From Asterias amurensis (taxonomy: Eukaryota > Echinodermata > Asteroidea > Forcipulatida > Asteriidae), in NCBI RefSeq assembly GCF_032118995.1, contig NC_092657.1:10665391-10729390 (forward strand): 64,000 nt of DNA, in the 5' to 3' direction. Both the position numbers and the translations under genes were made by a program. Positions 33,080 through 43,807 of the stretch are shown here, one piece after another. The number at the start of each line of letters is the position of its first letter. Position 1 is the first letter of the stretch. Under the pieces are notes generated by a model. That model was not told the origin of the DNA. It did not search any database and saw nothing but the letters and a program-made list of their open reading frames with translations.

Positions 33080-34030
33080 AAAATGTGCATGTGTACCGTA
33101 CGGTTTACAGGTACATGTACATGTGTACATTTAATGTTCACATTTAATGTACCAACCAATGATCCGACGACGCCCTCTATTGACGTAGAGGGTTTGATTT
33201 CGTTTTTTACCCTCTTTTCAAGTCTTGCACACGCACGATTCTAAAGTATATGCAGCATTATTTTGTTCTCAATGTATTTACCGACTTAACAAACGGCTAA
33301 AAGACCACAACGTCCTCATGCATCCATTTGTTTTGTGTGAATCCCATTTAGCGTACATATACATGTACAATCATGTACACTACATGTACATATATGTGTT
33401 TATTTAAGTTGTACACGGGTTTTACAGGCTTTTCCAGATGCGTCCCGTGTGGTAAGAATTCTTCGGGTCTTTTCGTGTTTGTTTTCTTTCTTTTGCCGGC
33501 ACTTCTGCACTGCAATGAATAACCATCTCTGTCCTTACACTATGGAATAACTAAAAAGCGGGCACAAATTTGTGTGATCATTTTTATTTAATCGTGGAGG
33601 AAGTAAAAAGCGGAAAAAATCGGTAGTCATGAAAACAAAAAAGCGGAACTAAACAATCGGCACGGAAACAAAAAGAGCGGATTTCAGCTTTAAAGCGGTT
33701 ATGGAGCTGAAAAAAATGTTGTTCATGATGGCTTTGGACCTCAGCAAAACAAGATGTGAGATCAAATGAATAATGACCTAAAAGCTGTAAACGAGACACA
33801 ATTAATTCATGCCACGTAACTGGTTCACAACTGGCACATTAGTTTAGTGTATAGAAACAGACAAGTAATAACCTCAGTTTTCATCGTTCTGTTTCTTAAG
33901 GGCTAATGTCTACAGACACACATACGTGTTTATCACATCACTTAAAGTTACCCTATAAAAGTAGAAAAAGTAATGGGTCTTCAAAGTAATGGACAAAATG
34001 TGGTCAAATTCATTGAGTTACACACCGTAA
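33080..34030. other. Non-coding stretch with TGTACA-rich microsatellites
   Basis: GTACATGTACATGTGTACAT-type sequence is dense at 33105-33150 and 33355-33400. A small palindrome, CCCTCTATTGACGTAGAGGG, lies at 33171-33190. No gene is supported. Confidence 0.45.
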
Positions 34031-34034
34031 AGTT

Positions 34035-34260
34035 CCAGCAACTTGTTTTCCTGAAAAATTCAAACTTGCAAACATTGTACCAATTCTCAAAGGCTCAAAT
34101 AATTACTGCCCCATTACAAACTTGAGGTTCTTTGCTAAAACATTAGAAAGAATGGCTGGCAGCTGGGCAGTTGCAACGGTACTTAAATGATCATGAACTC
34201 CACTCAAGATCTGGGTACAGATCATTTCATAGTGTTGAAACTGCCTAACTGTGAGTAACA
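34035..34260 (+). mobile_element. LINE fragment, CR1/L2-like RT N-terminal part
   Basis: One plus-strand frame reads FPEKFKLANIVPILKGSNNY then CPITNLRFFAKTLERMA, and another LQRYLNDHELHSRSGYRSFH. This is the conserved RT entry of CR1/L2-type LINEs (usually FP..FK.A.V.PI.K, NYRPISNLPFLSK.LE). Stops and frame changes show it is old. Confidence 0.7.
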
Positions 34261-34411
34261 AATGATGTATTTTTGACACTTGATTTACGTTTTGTAGCGA
34301 TAATTTGAATACATGATCATTTTCATCAATTATTCGTTAATAATTTTGTAGAAAAAAGAATAAAAAATTGGTTAAGTATGTTACTTTTAGACGGCTGGAA
34401 GTAAAACTAGC

Positions 34412-34465
34412 CCAGGTCACGTGATTGTTTGTTCCACTTTTTGGTTAGAACAATCACGCGACCTG
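34412..34465. repeat. Short hairpin
   Basis: CAGGTCACGTGATTGTTT and AGAACAATCACGCGACCTG pair across about 16 bases, with one or two mismatches. Probably the remains of a small MITE. Confidence 0.5.
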
Positions 34466-34621
34466 CCTTGTTGTCTTAAAATGCTCCAAAACGGCTAAAT
34501 TTGGTCATTCCTGGAAGAACGTTGAAGTCTTATCTTAGTCTATTTAGTAGCCAAAATAGCCCAATTCGGCCGGTGTTGTCCCTTTAAAGCACCTCATGGT
34601 CTTTCGACAGAGTATATTCAT

Positions 34622-35000
34622 GCTTGAGGAAAATACTGGGGGTCACCAGGAGGGACAGACTTTGCAACACAAGAGTACGCGAACTGCTTCGCTACTGTAA
34701 AGATCGTTCAACTTCATTTAGGAAGACTAAACTCAAGTATTTTGGGTATGTGAACAGAATTGGCAATGGCAGATACCCCAAAATACCCCAGAAGGCCACA
34801 TTGCAGGAAACAGACCCAGAGGATGACCTGGGAAACGATGGCTCGAAGATATCAAGCATTTCTTTGAAGAGGCTGACATACCATATGTGGCAGCAGCAGG
34901 ACACCTAGCAAGGAACAGAGACCTATGGAGACTCTTAGTCAGGAAGCCATCTCCGGGATCTACCTCGGGAGGACGGCTATGATGATGATGATATACAGGA
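34622..35000 (+). mobile_element. LINE fragment, RT C-terminal region
   Basis: Reads LRKILGVTRRDRLCNTRVRE then KTKLKYFGYVNRIGNGRYPK and, in other frames, KRWLEDIKHFFEEADIPYVA and AAGHLARNRDLWRLLV, followed by a TGATGATGATGAT tail at about 34979. This is the conserved C-terminus of endonuclease/RT LINEs (R..L...RRDR..N..V, RL.W.GH..R, R..W..L). Frame changes near 34785 and 34840 show decay. The exact clade is not determined. Confidence 0.65.
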
Positions 35001-35039
35001 TCTTGTTTCAATCTTTTTATAAACTCGGGTCAGGGAATA

Positions 35040-35540
35040 ATGGTTATTTCTTGGATATCCCTCTGGTTAAATGTTGACTACATTTGGCGATAGGGCTTTT
35101 TCTTTGGTAGCCCCTAAGCTTTGGAATGCGCTCCCACTTCACATACGTAGCGAACAGAAACTCAGCTCCTTAAAATGTGAATATAAAAACCTATGTTTAT
35201 AATACAGCTTGTTAGCTTTTGTATGTCTTCTTCAATGGCCACCTTGCCAGTTAGTTTAGAATTGTAGCATAGTAAGGGTTAGATGCGTCCATCTCCTGAA
35301 AAGGACAAAACATTATCGATGCCAGCAGAGATAGGCCTATGTAATAAGTAATTAATTACTTCTCTGTTAGCTGGACAGACGTATCCCCATATTTTTGCTT
35401 GGGTACTGGCCTGGTGACCAGTCTTTTTTTTTTTGGTCTTTTTCTTCCACTCTGTGCTTTTTAACAAGTGTTCTGCGTCTCTGATCATTTTGTATGTAAG
35501 GGGCGCAATATAAATGTTAAATAAATAATAATAATAATAT
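35040..35540 (+). mobile_element. LINE fragment, CR1/L2-like 3' end
   Basis: Reads FGDRAFSLVAPKLWNALPLH then IRSEQKLSSLKCEYKNLCL, the same C-terminal block found in the LINE at 270-1430. A 3' UTR follows, ending GGGGCGCAATATAAATGTTA and an ATA/ATT microsatellite. It could be the far end of the same copy as 34035-34260, split by the fragment between them. Confidence 0.75.
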
Positions 35541-35552
35541 TAACAATAAAAA

Positions 35553-36690
35553 CAGCAAGAAGGATTCCAGATTGACGTGGACAAGGTTATGAGACAGATA
35601 AAAAAGGTGGCAAATTGGAAAGCCCCAGGTCTGGACCATGTGCATGGGTACTGGTTGACGAACTTCTGTAGTTTGTATGAGCGAATGGCCATACATTTGC
35701 AAGACCGTCTAGCACAGGGTAAGGTCCCATCTTGGATGACTGTGGCAAAAACAGTGCTGATCATGAAGGATGTCCAGAAATGTAACGTTGCAAGTAATTA
35801 TAGACCAATCAAGTGCTTACCTGTCGTGTATTAACTCTTGACCAGTATGATTGCATATTGCCATATGGATGACCAGCAGTTGTTTCCGGAGGAGCAGAAA
35901 GGCCGTAAGAGCGGTCCAGAGTTAGAAGGATCAACTTGTCATCTATAAGGCTGTACTGAAGGACTGCAGGAGCAGAACGACTAATTTGGCAATGGCGTGG
36001 ATCGACTATAAGAAAGCATGACATTGTATCCCACACATGGATAATGGAATGTCTGGATATGGTTTGAGTGGCTGATGCAGTAAACGTCTTGTAGTTGGAA
36101 ACATGAAGACATGGCAAACACATCTCACAGCCAACGATGATAATCTTGGCAAGCTATGCAAAAGAAGAGGGATTTTTCAAGGTGACTCTCCGTCTCCGTT
36201 GCTGTTTGTTATTGCATTGATGCATCCGTCTCCGTTGCTGTTTGTTATTGTACTGATGCCCCCGTCGATGGAAGGTGAGTGCAGGTTATGACATGAAGAA
36301 GGACGGTTGTAAGAATAACCATCTGCTTTTTATGGACGATTTGAAGTTGTTTGCAAAGAATGAGGCCGAGATCGACTCGTTGGATTTTCAGTGATGACAT
36401 CTCGATGCAGTTCGGTCTGGAGAAATGTGCTTCAATGACCATGAAGAGGGGGTTCAGATGGAATCAAAGGTAAGGCTGAAGGCAGAACACATCAGGCCTG
36501 TAAAGAAATGTTTGAAGTCTAAAATGACAGGGGGAACATGACTAAGGCGATTAACACATGGGCCGTGTCTTTGAGGAGGTACAGTGCGGGTATTGTCGAG
36601 TGGACTAAGGAAGATCTAGATGTCACTGACAGGAGAACAAGAAAACTAATGACCATGCATGGCCAGAATATTGACGACGACGGCGGCGAC
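35553..36690 (+). mobile_element. R4/Dong-Rex6-type LINE fragment
   Basis: Blocks in order: [69 protein letters not shown]-like sequence with YKKA (about 35955-36020), RRGIFQGDSPSPLLFVIALM, FMDDLKLF (about 36335) and TKAINTWAVSLRRYSAGIVE then WTKEDLDVTDRRTRKLM. These are the hallmarks of R4-clade retrotransposons, which use a restriction-like endonuclease encoded downstream; that part is absent here. There are several frame changes and stops, plus a 38 bp tandem duplication at about 36185-36260 inside the FQGDS block. It is a dead copy. Confidence 0.75.
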
Positions 36691-36714
36691 AATAATAATA
36701 ATATATTCTTCCCC

Positions 36715-37325
36715 AACATACTTTAAACCTGTTGTACAACACTCTGATTCTGCCTCACTTTGATTATTGTGATGCTGTTTGGCGCAACTTGGCCAAATTT
36801 GTTCTTTCAAAATTTGATACATTCCTAAACAGAACTGGTAAAGCTATACTTTTCCTCCCCGGAGGATTTCCACACACACTATTTTATCTACTCTTGGCTG
36901 GGAGTCTTTAAGTGCCAGGAGAAATTCACTTAAACATTTTAGTATAAACAAGTCTTACTTCTACACTGCCTCCTAAACTTTGTAATGGTTTTAATTATTC
37001 GCCACTGCCCACTCATACAGCACCAGGTCTGGCTCACAAGGTACTTCAGTTCCCCAACTACTTAAAACCGACTCAGGTAAACGTAAATTTTCTACTCATG
37101 GCGTCAACTCATTCAACCAACTCCCCCTTACACTAAAAAATCCCTTGCCATGCACTGTAGCACTGTAATCATTTTCTATATTGTATTTTGCTTGTATGGT
37201 AATTTTTTACTGTTATTAATACTAGTTTATGTAGTTATGTTATGTAGTTGCTGGGTACCTCCGAAAACAGTGTTTCACCGAGAGGTTTTTTCCAGGGTAA
37301 AGCAGAAACAAACAAATAAATAGAA
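36715..37325 (+). mobile_element. LINE fragment, RT thumb and tail
   Basis: Reads LNLLYNTLILPHFDYCDAVW then RNLAKFVLSKFDTFLNRTGK AILFLP, a conserved segment just after the RT domain of CR1/Jockey-like LINEs. Farther on, THGVNSFNQLPLTLKNPLP resembles their C-terminus. The end is AATAAATAG-like. Decayed; clade uncertain. Confidence 0.6.
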
Positions 37326-38468
37326 TGCTATTCCCTCACATACTCTAACAATACAAGGATTGTTCACTATTTATATATCGTCCCGGGGCAACACACGGTT
37401 GAAATAATAACTGGAAGACACAACCGACAGCAGTATCTCTTCCATGTGCCAGTCAAAAAACAAACTGTCCACACTGCACATGACCAAGTCACCGGCCAAT
37501 GACTTGTGGAAAACAACCGAAACAACCGACATACTGACTGCTCTAGAGGAGTGGTCAGTATACACATGTTGTGAAGGCAGACAAGATTCTTCGCCTTGGT
37601 GCTCACAACAACCCTAGAACAACCACTACTGAGAAAGCTGGACCCTCCACTGCCCCATCCAAACTTATTAAGAGATTGTCCACATCATAGATTGTGTAGA
37701 TCACCGTTTCATTGTTATTTACAGTTCATTTTGTTATTTTTCCTAAACGAAATACAAAGTTAACCCTGTTTTGTTGCTAATTACCCAACTTGAATGTTAA
37801 ACGATATGATTAAATGAAGCTAAAACAAAAGCTCTGTTAAAATACTGGCAAAATTATCTTAGAAAAATTGGAAGCCTCCAGAATCGAATGCCCTTTACCA
37901 AGGTTTTAACACAAATGACAGCAAATGCAACCCATACCCAGAAGCCATCAGAGCGTTTACTGTAAAACAATCGAACGGATAAAGCTCACGAGCTAAGTCT
38001 GACAGATCACGGGCTGCCACCAAATGTGATGCCTATGACAAAGTCTCTGTAACAATTTCTCAGGATGTTCATTGAGTCTTAAGTTTTGTTTGAACCTTTC
38101 AGTTCCACTGGTAAAAGAATACAAGCCAACCCTGTTTTGAGATGGGGAGGACTACAAGATCTTCTTCAAAGCAGAACAGTTCAAGAGATGTGGCTGTACA
38201 TCGAAAACAACCAAAAAAGATTTAAACGAAAAGAAATGCTCTTCAAGGGTACACAACTTTTGTAAAACGTCATACTGCTTAAATTATTAAATGCCGTCAA
38301 TTACAATATTTCTTGTAATTTTATTTTTGGCATTTTTAGAGATTTACTTGTGAAAGACAACAAGACATGCAAAGTTGAGACAAAGCTTCAGAAATCAGTG
38401 CATAGATTACATGATTTAACTAAGTGAGAAAAAAGGAATTGCTACAATTGCAAACAAAGTTGTTAATT
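37326..38468. other. Non-coding stretch
   Basis: I see no gene or clear repeat. Two overlapping minus-strand ORFs (37367-37606) have no domain. Confidence 0.4.
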
Positions 38469-38530
38469 GCCTCATGTTTCGACCCCCATCAGAGTCTTCA
38501 AAGGACTCTGCTAGGGTCAAAACGTGAGGC
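38469..38530. repeat. Hairpin, 17 bp plus 7 bp stem
   Basis: GCCTCATGTTTCGACCC pairs with GGGTCAAAACGTGAGGC (two mismatches). Inside, CAGAGTC pairs perfectly with GACTCTG around a TTCAAAG loop. Confidence 0.75.
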
Positions 38531-38585
38531 TATTGAAATGTTTTATTTATTTATTTATTCATTAATTTATTTATTTTATTTAACT

Positions 38586-38663
38586 AGGTGTCTCTGTACT
38601 GTGGCAGAACCAGTGGTGGGGATGCATACCCACCACTGGTTCTGCCACAGTACAGAGACACCT
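38586..38663. repeat. Perfect 35 bp stem hairpin
   Basis: AGGTGTCTCTGTACTGTGGC followed by AGAACCAGTGGTGGG (38586-38620) is repeated exactly in reverse complement at 38629-38663, with an 8 base loop. The start of the arm (GGTGTCTCTGTAC) occurs again at about 38704. Flanks are TTTA/TAAA repeats. Confidence 0.95.
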
Positions 38664-39182
38664 TATAAAATAAAATAAATCAATCAATATAAAACAATTC
38701 AATGGTGTCTCTGTACATAATTGTCGTGGTGTTGATACAAATTACATTGATACTGCTTCTGCTAAAGTAGGTTGTAATTTTGTGTTTTTAGGAAATTTAA
38801 ATGTTTAAATACATAAATGTTACCATTAAGTATAAATAATTTAATAATTTAATCTACAGGCTCTGATGTAATTGTACAGGAATGTCCTGGTGTTGATCCT
38901 GGTAATCAACAGCGTTCTGCTTCTCATGTAGGCCTAATTGTACAGGAATGTCCTGGCGCGGATTTCATTAAAGTCTGTTTGCGATCATCGCTAACACGCT
39001 TGCCTCAAATCCATCTCAATTGCAATGAAGCTAATTTTGCGTTTCACTAAAGTCATCGCTAGTCATCGTAATAGCGATGGCTTAAACATTAAAATAAACG
39101 TTTCGTACGAGGCTCAAACTAGTGACCTTTGATGGCATGACCTTTGACATGACCATGACTGCAAAAAGCGGCAAGGTTAAAA
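38664..39182. other. Upstream region of the Myb/SANT-like gene
   Basis: Includes a direct repeat, TTGTACAGGAATGTCCTGG, near 38872 and 38938, and a more balanced-composition segment with several ATCGCTA/TAGCGAT motifs (38970-39080) just upstream of the first coding exon, where a promoter would be expected. No TATA box is obvious. Confidence 0.35.
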
Positions 39183-42100
39183 ATGGCTTCGGATTCTGCT
39201 CCGTGTTGTTCGTCCGACGTTGCTGGCAAGTCGACGGGTTCTTCCAGTAAGAAGCAAACGGTAGGTTGAAATGCAAAACAACTATGAAACCCATAGGATT
39301 GTAGTTTATATTTTTGTTAATTTGTTGTGTTAAACGGCTGTAGTTTTACGTTCAGAATAATGTGAATTAAAACACAGATTAGAAGATAAGAATCCTCGGT
39401 TACGGTACGACAACACGTACACAACAATGTTGTTTGTGTAGTGATGCGAGCTAGCTGTCACTTTGTCAGTGTACTACAGCGTACAGTACTTGTTTAGATT
39501 GGCTCTATAAAAATCTGATGGTGTAATCTAGCTAGTTAGCGCTAGAGTCTATTACAACACAACCCATTTTACAGTATTTAGTATAATAGTTGGGAGCTTG
39601 ATGATGATGATGATCGTATTTTGTCACTGTCATTGTCAATAGTTGACAATGCTCTCTTTATTACCCTTGCCCAAAAGTTTTCCCCCGCCTACTCTTCTCA
39701 AAAATTCAAAAGTAGTGAATGTTTTACTTGCTTGGTCACGTCAGTTGGTTAAAATGTGTGAAGGCAGTTTATTCAGGTCGGTAGTTGCACATAACAAATT
39801 AAAACTCTGCATTTTTTCTTCTTCTTAATATTTTGTATTGAATATAACATTTTTTAAACAAAATGGAGAATCTTAAATCACCACAATCTTTGAGCTGAAC
39901 CACATCTTTCGTTAGCAGCCATAACAATAAAAATCGACCCAGGGTAGAACAAAATTGTGTCGGTGTAGGACTAGACTTTGATGGGACGGTAGTCTGGACC
40001 CTATAACCATTTTCATATAAAAAAGGCCTACTTTAGTTGTAACGATTTTTTACGTGTAATGTATTATTAATTCGATAAGTTTATACCAAATATTATGACG
40101 TGTCTTCTCACTATTTGAATATGGTTATTTTCCGGATTGCAGAAATTTTACTGAGGTGAGATTTAGTAACATTGACAAAGTATCCAATGAATTATAGGCT
40201 GCGTATGTTACTTTTTCTTTATATGAAAGTACTATAGGCATGAAGATTTTGATTATTTACACAATACAACTGTTGAAAATAACTGTAACAGGATTGTTGA
40301 TGTTTTTTTTGTTATTTTTTTATTAAATTAGAAATCCTGACAACAGTGATGGGAAGAATGGGAGACAATTGCCCTGGCAACATTCGTTGAGGATAATGCC
40401 AGGGAATTGTTCGGCAGCACTGGCTGTGCTGCAGTACAAAGCGTCAAGAGAAAAGCATGGCAAAGGTATGAGATGGAGTTACGGGCAGCTGGTGGCCCAG
40501 AACATCCTGGGGGATGGGATGCCATACGCAGGAAATGGTCAGATGCAACATACCGGGCCAAAATTTACAGCCGAAAAATGCAGGTGACAAACGTGACAGG
40601 TACGGTTTTTAATAAATTTGTTTAATAATTTATAAATCTTCAAGTATGCTGAAATCCTTGATTCTGATTGGTTTATCCATAAAAATGACCACACAAGCCT
40701 GAGGGTGTAATATGGAAAAATATAGTGCTCTTCTATGTCCCATATCTAACAAGGGCAAAACGAGGCCAAAGACTGATTTGGATATGGGCCGCAGGTGCGC
40801 CACATTTTTTAGTAATCCATGAGCGCCGTGTGACAACGTATTTTATCTTCAAGTACGAGCGTATCCTCCAATCAGATTCGCAGAATGGAGTGGTGATAAA
40901 AAGCTATATGGCACGGCTAATATCACTACCTGCCTCTTGTGTGTTCTATGTCACACGCATAGAGTTATATATAAGAAATAGAGCGTGCATTGGCCTATGG
41001 ACGCGCCGCGGTATGCGAGCAGGCGGCCATTTTCTAAGTTGACAAAACAGCTTTCTCACAGCGTGTGTTTGTGCGGCCATTTTGTAAGTTGAACAGCATC
41101 GCATGAGCGTTAAATAAAAAAAAACCTCAAACGTGTAATTCATATTCACCGCACGTACAGAATGGCGCGCTTGTCATCCTGCGGTCCCGTCGTGTTGGTG
41201 CACGAAGCATCACTCGTGCGGCCTCTAGTTCTTGTATAACTCTATGGTCACACGCCAAGTTTGCTTGAAGAGAAATACGTTATCCTACACGCGCTCATGG
41301 AAATACGAGAATAAAGCCAAAACAGTGAAAGAAAACCAAAAAAAGTCCAGTGAGGCATAACCATAAGCTTCTGATACACTTAATCAAACAGGGAATCAAA
41401 ATCAACTTTTGATTTAAAGCCCCATGAAGTTTGCATGGCTTGTACCGATACGCCAAGTTTACATTTATTTCCAAAAGAAAAGAAAAAGCAAATGGTCAGT
41501 CCAATCTAACAACCGAGCAGTACAAAATGATCTTGGAGAGAACAATACAAAAGACCAAATCAATATATTGAAATAAAAAGTAACAATGGTATCTGATGAT
41601 ACAGACAAAACATACGTAATGGTTGGCAATCGTTTACTTTTCATACTTGGCTAGGTCAACACCACATCAGCCCAAGCCAACCCCGTTGCTCAGGACAGTG
41701 CACCACCTCCACCCCCAGACACAACTGACACTGAATCTGAAGCAAGTATTATGCCTTTGAAGAGTAGTGAAATTTAACTTTCAATTTGCAATGGGTTATT
41801 TGGCAAAGTGGTTCCCCTAAAGTTACTGTTTTATAAGAGTGGCACCCCTGCATAGTACCTTGACTTAATTCACTCCTTAATTAATTATTGATGCGAGGCG
41901 TACCAATCTATTGCTCTGTGTTCCACTGACCACATGTGCTGGTGTGGGTCAGTGAGCAGCGTTACAGTATTGATGCCAGACGTACTTATTTTCCTTGTGG
42001 CTAATCGGAGTAGAATGGGAGCGCAACCTACAGGAAAAACAAACAAGACCAAATAAACACAACAAGCCGAGTAAAGAGGTAGATATTCTAGACCTTAATT

Positions 42101-42255
42101 GCAAACTTTTGTCCCTTGAAAAGGAGAAGATGCAGTATATAGCAGAGGAGCTTAGTCTTCGAAGGGAGATAGTGAATGTTTTGCAAGACATAAATGCAAA
42201 CTTAGCTCAAATAATTCCATCACCTGTTCAAAATCTCTTGGACCCCGAACAATAA
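39183..42255 (+). CDS. Myb/SANT-like DNA-binding protein, four exons
   Basis: Exon 1 39183-39260 (ATG; MASDSAPCCSSDVAGK; donor GTAGGT), exon 2 about 40365-40583 (donor GTGACA), exon 3 41655-41745 (acceptor TTGGCTAG, donor GTATTA), exon 4 42011-42255 (stop TAA); phases of all junctions agree. Exon 2 holds a Myb/SANT-like domain: LATFVEDNARELFG, VKRKAWQRYEMELRAAGGPE, WDAIRRKWSDATYRAKIYSR. Exon 3 is a Pro-rich acidic linker (SAPPPPPDTTDTESEA). Exon 4 is a coiled coil (LLSLEKEKMQYIAEELSLRR). About 210 residues. This layout is that of MSANTD-type host proteins and of the accessory Myb-like protein of Harbinger transposons; no Harbinger transposase is nearby. The 5' edge of exon 2 is unsure: EEWETIA just upstream would supply the expected domain tryptophan but has a stop before it. 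An AATAAA overlaps the stop. Confidence 0.65.
40640..41315. mobile_element. MITE family A, copy 2, carrying a nested MITE
   Basis: Left part (40690-40850) matches 32.43-32.55 kb directly (AATATGGAAAAATATAGTGC, ...CCCATAT..., TTATCTTCAAG). The following core (40850-41275) matches 32.55-32.65 kb in the opposite orientation: CGTACTTGAAGA...TCACCACTCCATTCTG..., then the GACATAGAACACACAAGA and CTTCAAGCAAACTTGGCG blocks in complement. A second MITE sits inside the core at 40958-41246. The whole lies in intron 1 of the Myb/SANT-like gene... between exons 2 and 3. Confidence 0.75.
40958..41246. mobile_element. Nested 289 bp MITE with 8 bp target duplication
   Basis: Ends CATAGAGTTATATATAAGAA and, complemented, CATAGAGTTATACAAGAACT. 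The direct repeat GTCACACG lies at 40950-40957 and 41247-41254. Copy 1 of the host MITE (32565-32580, in complement) shows the same site without insert (GTCACGCGCCAAGTTTGC). The 8 bp duplication fits hAT-type (or P-type) mobilisation. Non-coding. Confidence 0.9.
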
Positions 42256-42845
42256 ACAACAAACTGACAATCTGTTGTTATAATTGATAAAGGAACATTA
42301 CAGAACTGGTAAGAGAAACACAAGTCTAAGATTACGGGGTTACATAAAACTTTAACTGTCCAATGATCGAGTAAAACACCCCTTGAAATATATCTGTCTG
42401 AAATTTCAACTTTTGATGAGAAACAAATAGTACTTGCTGAGGTGCTGTAGTTTTGGGGAAATGAGTAAAACAATGTATAGTGTCCCTATATTAGGATTCA
42501 TCTGGGAAAAAATTGGAAAGAAGCTGATTTCAACTAATAATGGTAGGTATGGGTGTCAGTTACCACCAAAAAAAAAGTAAGGACCAATTGGGGTTGGGGA
42601 ACTCGTTTCTCATTTTGTCATGTTATCATCCTGTGAAAAGGTACACTTGATTTAAGATGTGGCGCTTGCTATTACACAGTATCAACAAGGTCATTACACA
42701 CATTCACATGTAAAACCTTTAAAACTATTATTTTACATTACTTTGTATCTATCAAAGTGTACCACACTGTTTGAGGGTTCAAATTAACTTGGTTCAAGAC
42801 AAGTGGATACTACTGGTACAGACAGGCCAGTGTGCGGGAACAACT
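42256..42845. other. 3' flank of the Myb/SANT-like gene
   Basis: No gene is seen. Poly-A tract near 42570. Confidence 0.35.
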
Positions 42846-43046
42846 TGTCGGAACATAGGGGTGCGGAATATAGGGGTGTCGGAACATAGGGGTGTCGGAA
42901 GTATAGGTCCAGTTGTCGGAACATAAGGGTGTCGGAATATAGGGGTGTCAGAATATAGGGGTGTCGGAACATAGGGGTGTTGGCCTATAGGCCGAGTTGT
43001 CGGAACATAGGGGTGTCAGAACATAGGGTGTCAGAATATAGGTGTG
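42846..43046. repeat. 16 bp minisatellite
   Basis: About a dozen units of GTCGGAACATAGGGGT with (C/T)AT and (C/T)GG variants. Two longer, interrupted copies carry TATAGGTCCAGTT and CTATAGGCCGAGTT. No inverted partner was found in the window. Confidence 0.85.
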
Positions 43047-43275
43047 TAACCTGGCTGACATGGGGCTTATAACCTGGGAGGGTCCAGGATGTTTGAAATA
43101 ACATTGCCAATAACCTGAACCCTGATCCTAGGTTTAAAAATCAGTATCAGGTCTAAGAGAATTCTGTTTTGTGTTGTACATTTACATAAACAACAATTAA
43201 GTAACAGTGTTCTTAGTCAATAATATTTAAAAAGAATTCGTCCAAAGACATGCGCACGCAGTGATGTTTTTACTC

Positions 43276-43351
43276 AGCTTTTTCGTTCCAGCCGAAAAGT
43301 TCCATTGCAAACTTGCGTGCAATGGTACTTTTCGGATGGAACCAAAAAGCT
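43276..43351. repeat. Hairpin repeat with 34 bp arms
   Basis: AGCTTTTTCGTTCCAGCCGA followed by AAAGTTCCATTGCA (43276-43309) pairs with 43318-43351, 31 of 34 positions, loop AACTTGCG. Likely a very short MITE. Confidence 0.8.
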
Positions 43352-43807
43352 AGGCGAGTGACTCGGCGTCCTCAGTGTGCAATGGTAACTTTTTTGCTGT
43401 CACGTGACGGACAATCCTCCCATCAAATGGCAAGGATCTGCTTGGTGTTATATAAAATTTCTTATTGCATTGTTTAATCTAGTGTCAGAGAGTCCTTTAG
43501 AACAATAGTTACTATACCTCATACTTATACATGACCGAGAGTCTAGTTGTCATTGGTTTAATCATCATCATGTGCCAGGTGTTAATTTTGCTAACTACCA
43601 AGCGCGCACACAAGTATTTACGCAAGTGGTGTATGCGCATGACACGTAATAGTTCCCTGGAAACTATCTTGTCATGGGCACTACCATTGTGCCACGTCAT
43701 ACCCGGGTGCTATTTTTATGCCGTGCACTCTACGATCGTGGAATATTTTGTAATGACACATTAATACGTGAACTAAAACGGACTGAGTCGTTTATTAGCA
43801 CCCCTCG

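Noticed and set aside
42846-43046. CRISPR-like look of regularly spaced repeats (also at 3.7, 4.9 and 8.5 kb)
   Set aside because: Units are contiguous without unique spacers, and the window is eukaryotic.
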